Below, one piece after another: positions 38,380-47,342 of a DNA stretch of 59,003 nt (position 1 is its first letter; each line of letters begins with the position of its first letter). The DNA is taken from assembly GCA_008931825.1 (NCBI GenBank), contig QXVZ01016111.1, positions 1 to 59,003 on the forward strand, given 5' to 3'. This stretch comes from Phallusia fumigata (lineage: Eukaryota; Chordata; Ascidiacea; Phlebobranchia; Ascidiidae). The translations under genes and the position numbers were made by a program. The notes beneath the pieces were generated by a model that worked only from the letters and a program-made list of their open reading frames with translations, was not told the DNA's origin and searched no databases.

Positions 38380-39166
38380 CTGGAACATTAATGCAGCCTT
38401 GTTTTTCCGGCCACCCGTGCAAGCGAATGCCACTTTTTGGGCCTGTTTGCGCTGCATCTCACGCGTTTCTCCAACCTGTAAAAGTAAAAGACACTAAAAT
38501 TTCCAGCTGAGCTAAAATAAAAACCAGAACGTGAAATATATTTTGTGCACATTATTAGTCAAAGCAAACAATTGCAGCAAACAAACCTTGCAAGCCATCA
38601 TGACGTCATCGGGTAGGGATCCGGACCCGCGCGAACTGCTCCGTTCATCGTCGAATTGGGACAAGTTGGTCCAGGTTTTCCATGAATCTAACACATAAAT
38701 GGCATTTTTGCGCAAACAAAGACTATTTTTGGCCGGTAAAGAATCTACAGTTTTATATTAATCTGCAACAAACAGGACCACAAGCAACTTTTGTGAGTCT
38801 TCATTTCAACGCCTTGGCTAAAAAAGGGTTCTTCGATTACAAAATCTTTACCTTTCTGTGGTAACCGAGGTGCATCCGAGGGCAAAGACGGTAGAGGACT
38901 TCCACCGTTGGTATCCCATCCTTTGAAGTAGTATGCACTTCCTAAAAAAGTCAAAGCATAGAACTAAACCTAACAATATCTTGATGAGACATTGCCAAGC
39001 TTATAACCCACAGTGAACGCTTCCAGTTCAACTTAAAAAACTGTTCTTCCCCCTTGCTTGCATATTAATGCCACACACCGAAGCTTTAAAAACTGTCTCG
39101 TTTAAAGTCGTGGTATATCGCGTTACCCAACAACTTACCGGGTTTAATAAACTGTCCGCCACTCAT
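38380..39166 (-). CDS. Unrecognised four-exon gene, 3' end not resolved
   Basis: Four minus-strand exons join in frame with good splice sites: 39166-39139 (starts ATG, MSGGQFIKP), 38941-38852, 38687-38587 and 38475-38380. Intron phases are 1, 1, 0, with a phase-0 donor (CAG/GTAACA) at the end. The encoded 105 residues are polar, with a SAYYFKGWDT start, a PSLPSDAPRLPQK segment, a Ser-rich middle and a basic ETREMQRKQAQK helix-like stretch. I recognise no family. No in-frame stop follows before the last donor, so at least one more exon is expected below 38380. The proline-rich frame at 37573-37974 is the obvious candidate but no acceptor fits both haplotype copies. Perhaps a small cytosolic or cilia-related protein, but that is a guess. 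Confidence 0.6.
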
Positions 39167-40082
39167 TTCTTGAGCTGTAGTTCTGCTACACACAGATAAC
39201 AACAAGCAGTTTCATTGCACAACCTCTATCTGGGGTAGCCTGTCTCGACTGAACGTCTGCTGTGCACAGGGCACCAAGAAAACCATATGCCTGGTTTTAT
39301 CATTAGAAGTCGTCAGCGCGCTGCGCAATGTCAAATGCCAAGCCAGTATATGCATAGGCGCTGACAGTTGCACGAACACACCTAGGCGGCGTGTGTTAGT
39401 GTGAAATCGTGTTTGGTGATTGCTACGTGAGGGGTCTGCTATGGCAATCTATATCAGGTAAAATGAAATAAAATATATGTTAAAACCTCGATCCAAATAT
39501 CTTTTTTGATAATCGAATGGGCAATCAAAAGCTAAAAGGTCCACAGTCGGCTAATGTCACATTGATATGTGATTTAAACGACCATGTGCTTAAAATTCCA
39601 ATCATTGTACTAATCTGGTGTGACATTTACCACAAATTATATAAATACTGAAAAAAACTTGGCTGTCAAATCAAAACATGGATATTTACCCTTTAAGAAT
39701 ACGACTTGCTTAACTCATCAATTTCCACATGTCTCTAACATTTCCATGTCTTTATTTGGCGTTGTGGAATTAACTTGTACATGATGGGTCGCTAGACGTC
39801 CAAATTTCCAACTTTCCACTAAAGTGATGCAACAAAATTTTCTAATCTATATGAGATCACAATTCATCTGACCATGTTCGTTTTAAGGGCACATTAATCG
39901 ATTTTTTTAATCCCTACCCAACTAGGCAGCCAAGGTTTCCTTTCGACAAAGGGAGTGTTTGCAAAAAACGTTGACCGGTGTTGCTTGATTTTCTCAGCAT
40001 CAGGCAAAATGAACAAACAAAAAACAATTGCGCAATTTAATTTTACAGCGTGATCACATGGCAAAATTTGTTCAACACAAAG
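39167..40082. promoter_or_regulatory. Flank between the minus-strand gene and the tandem array
   Basis: The left part holds the 5' region of the four-exon minus-strand gene. The right part (about 39640-40082) is a diverged copy of 41960-42315, which lies upstream of a first exon of the array. Both copies share the order ATTTACC-TTTAAGAA, CACCTAGGC-like and CAGCAT-AGGCAAA blocks. It therefore looks like the 5' flank of a further array unit whose first exon is lost at the N at 40083. Confidence 0.4.
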
Positions 40083-40083
40083 N

Positions 40084-41368
40084 GGAGTCGCTTGGCAACA
40101 AACCCTGTGTTGTAAACAAGGTTGTGCTTGTTCGGTGTGTATTACCAGCGTTAATAATAATGCTATGCTAACATCGGTATGTGACTTTCTCGTACTATGT
40201 TTGGTTTGCAGTGCTATGCGTAGAATAACACACATGTTGTGTTGCAGGGAGGCGACAGGACAGCTTTCCAACTTAAGTTTAAACCCATCTACATCAACGT
40301 CGGTAAATCAGACCTGTACAAGATTCATGAGGCAACCAACATGCGAGGTTGAGTCACTTTGCTCAACATCACCCTTAGAGTCTACAAACTACAGGTACAC
40401 GAGAAAAACTATCTTCGTGTGTATATGTTTTGTTGTACAGCTGTGTATTTTTCTTCCTTTAAAAGGTATCACACTGCTAGTCCGCCTACAGCGAATACAG
40501 ATAAGAAAACCAGTTATGACGCCGAAAGGTTAGTAGTTGTGCCAAGTTTAAAAAATACATTCCTGAAAAGAAGAGTAAATTTGTTTTCCGTATATGCGGT
40601 TATTTGTTTCATAGTTTTTTCTGTAACTATCTTGTTTATGGTTTGGCTTGTAGTAACTACGACAACCGGTACTTTCAGTTGAGGACACCGTCGAAATCAC
40701 AAGATTTTACTGAACGTGGTAGCAAAACCCTTTCAAAATCAAAAAATTATATCTTTTTTTATTGCAGTAAACCTTTGGTCACCCGAATCCGGATAAAAGT
40801 TGCTCTGTTTTCATTTCCTAATCCGGCTTCAGTGCTTTACAACAGTGCATTCGCACACTTAACCATCAAGTTGTAGTTACATGTTCTTCGCAACAACTGT
40901 TTGCTGTCATATACTTGCTTTACTGCATTGTGCTTCACAATCTACAGCATTGTAACATCGTAATCACTCGGCTGACTAACCGGCACTATTACCGCGCATA
41001 AGAAACCGTCAATTACCATCAAATACCAAACCGGATTAACCGATGTTTCCAGTCGGGTTTTTTCATTCCGAATTTCGGTGATGTGGCAAACGCCTATTTT
41101 AGTCCGACACTCACTAAAACCTGCGACCTGATAACAATTAGGTTGAACGTTGCGGAGCCGCCTTTGAACCAAGAAGGTTCGACCACAATCTGGTTTGTGT
41201 GTGCAAACAATTATCAACATGTGGTCATTCTGATGGTGTATGCGTGTTTGCCTTGCAATGCTGTCGATGAAATAATATACATGGCTGTGTTGCAGGAATC
41301 CGACAAAAAATCATGCTGGCTTGGGTTTAAATTCGTCTTCATCTGTAAACCAAGGCCGTTCGACTCCT
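40084..41368 (+). pseudogene. Redundant copy of array linker exons (unit A)
   Basis: This segment is bounded by single Ns at 40083 and 41369 and matches 43386-44670 throughout, with about 2 percent differences and a constant offset of 3302 bases at both ends. It contains linker exons at 40248-40394 (147 nt) and 40466-40528 (63 nt), a further exon after the acceptor near 40654, and the start of the duplicated linker exon near 41300. No first exon precedes it. I read it as the alternative allele of unit B placed in line as a separate contig. A recent true duplication is less likely because both edges coincide with Ns. Confidence 0.65.
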
Positions 41369-41369
41369 N

Positions 41370-42726
41370 CTGTACATCACCAAGGCCTTAGATACAAAAG
41401 GAGTAGGGCGGAAATTTAGCTTTCGATTAGCAGAACAAGCAAATGTGAAAAACCCAGGATTCTTAACTTTTCGTGGAGTTTCGGGCAAATACCAACGGAG
41501 AATGTCTGTTTAAAACAAAGTTAAACTATCGCTATTTCATATGTTTTGATGTTTTTGTGAAGTCTGAGCACGTGTATAAAAAAATACATCGGTATTGTTT
41601 TTTTTGTTTATGACGTGCTAATAAATTTTGGAACGTGTATTGAAAGGTACGTAACTTGGTAGTGTGTTTTTTTTCATATTTTTTTGTACAAATGGAAGCC
41701 ACTGTTCACATAACTGGCTTATATTTCAGATATGTTTCCCCAAGTTGCTCGTTTTAAAGTGGTACTAAGTTAATTTTCTTACTGTTGCATTTTTGGAATA
41801 CAACGAGCCATTCGAAAAAATATGACAAAAGATTTGTACATTTTTAAATTTTTTCTCAGAAACAGTGATGGACATTTCCAGAAATAATGCTAGGGAATCC
41901 TGAAAGGCAAGAAAACTTTGCAATTTTATCTTTTTTACTTTCGACTATTTTTTACTTTAGATTAAATTAAACAAGATTGAATATTTACCGTTTAAGAAAA
42001 TGATCCGCATAACACAAAAGTGTTACGTGCGAAACAAAATTGCTAATCTTAATCCTGGGAACCCGGCAGCATCAACCGTATAAACATAATTTTCGCTATT
42101 TAGGGAATCCAAGTGATTGTGGATATTTTAAATTTTTCTCATAATCCCACCCACCTAGGCATCCCAATTACTTTCTTGACAAAGTTACAGGAAAATTTAA
42201 CTGTTATTCTCATTCTCTTGAATTTCCCAGCATTAGGCAAATAAGCAAGTGAAAACAATGGCATTATTTAACCAGCTGTCCTAAATTGTGGCGTCACAAA
42301 GTAAAACCTGTTCAACAAAAATCTTAACGAACCTGTTTACGTGAAGTTGTTAAGTCAGATGACCGAAATCGTTTAGCCCACTTGAACATAAATATAAACA
42401 CAGTCAACAAACGAATTGCGTATAAACCACCATGCAATGTAATAAAAGCACTTATGAAAGCGGACAAATTCAAAACTGGTGGGTAAATTCGCACTTACAA
42501 CTATCGTGTTGTTGAAAATAAGTTGCCGTTAAGAAAAAACAACAGTGACTTCAATACCTCATCACAAAGCGACTTAGCAAATCGTAAATAAAGCGCTGAG
42601 GTGAAACTGTTTTCTCACTGAAAGGTGAGCTGACCTTTCGGGGTTTTCCCCACATCAATTCCTTTCCACAACTATATTATGGTGTGAAAGCATAGAAATA
42701 GCCATTTTGTGACAATGACAGCGACC
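41370..42726 (+). promoter_or_regulatory. 5' flank of array unit B, duplicated elsewhere in the array
   Basis: 41460-41960 is recognisably the same sequence as 45560-46095 upstream of unit C, and 41960-42315 resembles 39640-40082. The last 130 bases before the ATG match 47220-47342 upstream of unit D closely. Thus each first exon carries its own copied upstream region, which argues for separate promoters. No TATA box is convincing. Confidence 0.45.
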
Positions 42727-45131
42727 ATGCTTCAACTACCGCCTTGTGATATCAGGTTTTCGCAAGACAGCATTTGCAGGCATTTCCAAAACGGAAACTT
42801 AGTCAATGAAACGATTCAGTGTATCAAGTTTGGAATATATAGAGTTGAGCAATTTCCTGTGATTGAAGTTGTGAGTTTCGGTGGCTCGTATTATTCGCTC
42901 GACAACAGAAGACTCTACGTGTTCGCGTATTGCAAGTAGAAGGTTACCTCAAAGTGATACCCGTTTATCCAATACGATACACCAGCTGGTACAGTCGGAA
43001 GTTTACCTCTAAAAACGGAGGAATCTCCATCAGGGTTCGAGGGGTTACCACATTTCCCCACTCACTATGCCCCCAACAAGATATAAGGTATGTTGTATGG
43101 TGTAATATACGCGGGTAAACTACAGTTGTTTGAATCTGGGCAAAACTAACATTTTGAAAGGCATACATGTATGTAGCGGTAACGTTGTGACCTTCAGTGG
43201 TGTACGGTTATCTAGCTGTGTTGCGCAGAAACGAAATCTGACTCCTTTGTTTGCGCAAGATGGCGACTTAACGTTGTGACTTGCGTCATTCGTCGTTACG
43301 TTACGTATTGTGTACTTCCGTTCGCTTGTTCATGGGTCTTCGATAAAGCTCTAAATACTCACCCCAGACATCATAGCGAGATTATGGAGTCGCTTGGCAA
43401 CAAACCCTGTGTTGTATAACAAGGTTGTGCTTGTTCGGTGTATATTACCGGCGTTAATAATAATGCTATGCTAACATCGGTATGTGACTTTGTCGTACTA
43501 TGTTTGTTTTGCAGTGCTATGCGTAGAATAACACACATGCTGTGTTGCAGGGAGGCGACAGGACAGCTTTCCAACTTAAGTTTAAACCCATCTACATCAA
43601 CGTCGGTAAATCAGACCCGTACAAAATTCCTAAGGCAACCAACATGCGAGGTTCAGTCACTTTGCTCAACATCACCCTTAGAGTCTACAAACTACAGGTA
43701 CACGAGAAACTATCTTCGTGTGTATATGTTTTGTTGTACAGCTGTGTATTTTTCTTCCTTTTAAAGGTATCACACTGCTAGTCCGTCAACAGCGAATACA
43801 GATAAGAAAACCAGTTATGACGCCGAAAGGTTAGTAGTTGTGCCAAGTTTAAAAAATACATTCCTGAAAAGAAGAGTAAATTTGTTTTCCGTATATGCGG
43901 TTATTTGTTTCATAGTTTTTTCTGTAACTATCTTGTTTATGGTTTGGCTTGTAGTAACTACGACAACCGGTACTTTCAGTTGAGGACACCGTCGAAATCA
44001 CAAGATTTTACTGAACGTGGTTGCAAAACCCTTTCAAAATCAAAAAATTATATCTTTTTTTATTGCAGTAAACCTCGGTTAATAAGAATTTGGTCACCCG
44101 AATCCGGATAAAAGTTGCTCTGTTTTCATTTCCTAATCCGGCTTCAGTGCTTTACAACAGCGCATTCGCACACTTAACCATCAAGTTATAGTTACATGTT
44201 CTTCGCAACAACTGTTTGCTGTCATATACTTGCTTTACTGCATTGTGCTTCACAATCTACAGCATTGTAACATTGTAATCACTCGGCTGACTAACCGCCA
44301 CTATTACCGCGCATAAGACGAAACCGTCAATTACCATCAAATACCAAAGCGGATTGGGGTTTTTTCATTCCGAATTTCGGGGATGTGGCAAACGTCTATT
44401 TTAGTCCGACACTCACTAAAACCTGCGACCCGATAACAATTAGGTTGAACGTTGCGGAGCCGCCTTAGAACCAAGAAGGTTCGACCACAATCTGGTTTGT
44501 GTGTGCAAACAATTATCAACATGTGGTCATTCTGATGGTGTATGCGTGTTTGCCTTGCAATGCTGTCGATGAAATAATATACATGGCTGTGTTGCAGGAA
44601 TCCGACAAAAAATCATGCTGGCTTGGGTTTAAATTCGTCTTCATCTGTAAACCAAGGCCGTTCGATCCCTTCCAAGCAAAGACAACGATATCGCGAAGTT
44701 ACTACACATGGCGTAATCATGCGATCAAAGCTCGAACAGCAGCCTTCAACATCAGCATCACAGCTTACAAACGACAGGTTTTCGAAAAACATTACGTTTG
44801 TATGTATAGGTCTTGTTGTTCGCTGTGTCATTTTTCCCTTAATAAAAAGGTATCACACTGCTAGTCAGGTATAAGTGAAGACAACCATTTATGCCATCGA
44901 AAGGTTAGTAGTTGTGCCAGGTTTGAAAAAAAACCTGCAGATATTGGTTTTTCGTATGTGCGGTTATTTGTTTCATCATTTTTTTTGTAACTATCCTGTT
45001 TATGGTTTGACTTGCAGCAACTACGACAACTGGTACTCCAGGTTGAAAACACCGTCGAAATCAACACCAGGATCAGAAAATGTTTTCACATCAAAAGCAG
45101 AATGTGGCACAGAAACAACAAAGTCAACCAG
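42727..45131 (+). CDS. Array unit B: ParB-like domain exon, broken, plus linker exons
   Basis: Exon 1 (42727-43087) starts MLQLPPCDIRFSQ and contains the LDNRRLYVF core. A one-base loss near 42921-42923, relative to unit D, shifts the frame just after the core; the later part, including a GGISIRVRG tail, is intact in the new frame. Linker exons follow at 43551-43697 (147 nt), 43767-43829 (63 nt) and from 43955. A second copy of the linker block follows at 44598-44777 (180 nt), 44850-44903 (54 nt, with an in-frame TAA) and 45018-45131 (114 nt). Most assigned junctions are phase 2. Linkers are rich in Ser, Thr, Asn and Lys. No C-terminal domain exon is found before the next unit. The domain resembles the ParB/sulfiredoxin fold; substrate or binding partner is unknown. 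Pseudogene, error-bearing sequence, or alternative first exon of a larger gene are all possible. Confidence 0.5.
43257..43267 (+). promoter_or_regulatory. AAGATGGCGAC, YY1-like element in intron 1 of unit B
   Basis: This 11-mer is close to the YY1 core AAGATGGCGGC, which in animals often sits at transcription start regions. The same element and its GCGCAAGATGGCGACTTAAC context are kept in intron 1 of unit D at 48121, although nearby sequence has diverged. This suggests a conserved intronic promoter or enhancer. YY1 use in this organism is assumed. Confidence 0.35.
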
Positions 45132-46353
45132 GTACAAACCAAAAGTAAATGAATGCGTTTTTAGCAAGCTATAAGGCTGGCACTATAGGTTATATCCACC
45201 GTTTGTTTTAAACTTGTAATTTCAAGGAATTTATTAGCGTACATCTCCTACTGAATAACCCACTAAGTTACCAATCAGTTTTCTTGCCTTTCGGGAAACG
45301 TATTACCCCATCACAATGTATTTTGTTTAGAATGAAATCGCAGAACATGCAAAATGTAACGGCAACATCTACAACAGGTCAACCCCATCCACTTCCCACG
45401 GGCCGCATGTGGCGCTCGATGTTGTCCCATTAGCATAAAACTTTATCTTTTTATTCCTTTTAACATTTCGATAAGCTGAATATTTGCTGTCAAAACCAAT
45501 ATTATACTAGTTATTTCTGAGATAGGTCTGCTTGTCAAAAACTGACATACCAAACGCTTTTCGTGGCGTTTCGGGAAAATACTGATGCTGAACATAGGAA
45601 TGTCTGTTTGAAACAAAGTTAAATTATTCTTGTCTCATTCGTTGTTGACTTTTCAGTAAAATCTGAGAACATGTATTGAAAAGTACATTATTTACTATTG
45701 TGTTCTTGTTTCAACTTTTTGGACGTGCTTGTAAAATCTGGGAACGTGCATTGAAAAGTACGTAAATAGCATGCGTTTTTTATTTCATTTGTTTTTGGCG
45801 TGTTAGTAATTCTTCATAGTGTTTCTTCATAGCCTTTTGCACACATGAAAGCCATTGTTAACCAGCTTCTATTTCAGATATGTTTTCTTAAGTTGCACGT
45901 TTTATACTGATACTAAGTTTATTTTCTTACTGTTGTTTTTGCAACAAAACGAGCGGTTCGAAAAAATACGATAAAATATTTGTACATAAAAGTTTTTCTC
46001 AAACGGTGAGTGACATTTCCGGAAAAAATGCTAGGGAAAGGCAAGGAGACGTTGCAGTTTTATCCTTTTTAACTTTCGATTGTTTTTTACATGTTTATTG
46101 AATTAAACAATGCTGATCAGCCAGCTCAAACTAAAACATGGGCACTGCCTTACGAACGTATATATTTGCACCAAAAACCAAAACGCAAACACTTCTCAAC
46201 AAAGGGCGCCGCCATTCAAGCGTTACGAAGGCGAAACTGTTTTCTCGCTACCAGGTAAGCGATACATCGGGGATTTACACTTTAACCAGCAGTAATGATT
46301 CATTATATCTTTACCAGTCTTGAGGTAGGCATTTTGTATGATTACCGGAAATC
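45132..46353 (+). promoter_or_regulatory. 5' flank of array unit C
   Basis: No coding sequence is evident. From 45560 to 46095 it is a diverged copy of 41460-41960, the upstream region of unit B, with conserved blocks such as TTTCAGATATGTTT, a TTCGAAAAAATA stretch and a GACATTTCC box. Unit C starts at 46354. The shared flank is the best evidence that unit C arose by duplication with its promoter. Confidence 0.45.
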
Positions 46354-46699
46354 ATGTTGCAGTTACCGCCTTGTGATATCAAGTTTTCGCAAAAAAGTAT
46401 TAGCAACTTCTTTCAAGATCCCAGATTCTCTCATACAGTAAATGAAACTGTTCAATTGATCAAAGATGGAGTATACCGAGTAAATCAATTTCGTCAAATC
46501 CGAGTTGTTCAGGCAGAGGACGGGTCATTTATCTCTTTAGACAATAGGCGTCTTTACATATTTCGCGTGTTGCAAGTGGAGCAATACTTAGATTCAATTC
46601 CAGTACGTCTTGTTCCTTTGACAAGAGAGGATGTTTCAAAGTTTACAACTGTTACTCAGGGAAGATCAATTAGGGTTCGAGGAGAGGGAAACATTACAC
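46354..46699 (+). CDS. Array unit C: intact ParB-like domain exon, cut by a gap
   Basis: The frame starts MLQLPPCDIKFSQ and stays open for 115 codons to the N at 46700. It contains the predicted strand-helix-helix-strand order: a VNETVQLIKDGVYRV helix region, an IRVVQAEDGSF strand, the LDNRRLYIFRVLQV core and a KFTTVTQGRSIRVRGEG tail. This is the only N-terminal exon in the array without a visible frame break within the plus-strand tandem array's first three first exons. It is more diverged from B and D than they are from each other, notably by a two-residue insertion after FFQ. Its splice donor and downstream exons are missing because of the gap. Sequence after the gap is a 3'-flank copy, so the rest of the unit is probably lost from the assembly. 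Confidence 0.6.
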
Positions 46700-46700
46700 N

Positions 46701-47342
46701 TTGCGAGTTTAACTGCGGTAATTGTGTTACTGCATATATTGTTCCATTTGTGGTTTTATTATTGTAGTACACATTTAAAACATGCCGCTTTAAAATGAAA
46801 GCATTCATATTTCAGTTTTATGCGTTTAATAACTGTATAATAAAATTAGTTGTGTGCAAAAGGGACAACAATAGATTTGCTAGACTTCGTTGACCTCAAC
46901 ATGCAAATTGATGCAGATGTTAGGTTCGGTAGATGTCGCTCGTGTGCCGCGACGTCACGTTTCACATGAAACCATGCGCGGCTGGGCGAGCACGTTTTTC
47001 CCCGTCTTACGCAGGGCGGTATTGAGTGAAAGAAACTTTTTTTCCAAAACGTGTATTGAAAAGTACGTAGATCGGCCCACTTGAACATAAATATAAACAC
47101 AGTCAACGAACGACGCAATGTATTTTTCCGGCAATACTTTAACAAATACCCGATTTTATTACCTGGTACAAAAGAAACACAAACTGCGACAAAGCAACCG
47201 TGACGACACCAGTTAAATAATCGCTGAGGTGAAACTGTTTTCTCACTGGACCTTTCGGGGTTTCCCCTACATCAATTCCTTCCACAGGTATATTATGGTA
47301 TGAAACCATAGGATTGGGCGTTTTGTGGTAATAACAGCAACC
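46701..47342 (+). other. 3' flank copy of an array unit, then 5' flank of unit D
   Basis: 46701-46935 resembles 49955-50305 downstream of unit D, sharing the ACATGCCGCTTTAAA and TTAGGTTCGGTAGATGTCG blocks. About 47065-47110 resembles 42380-42420, and 47220-47342 matches the 130 bases before the unit B start codon. This places a unit boundary within the stretch. No gene of its own is seen. Confidence 0.45.

Noticed and set aside
43371..43574. Minus-strand frames (MESCPVASLQ...) repeated in all array copies
   Set aside because: They lie over the plus-strand linker exon and its intron and are repeated only because the DNA is repeated. The start is not supported by minus-strand splice sites.
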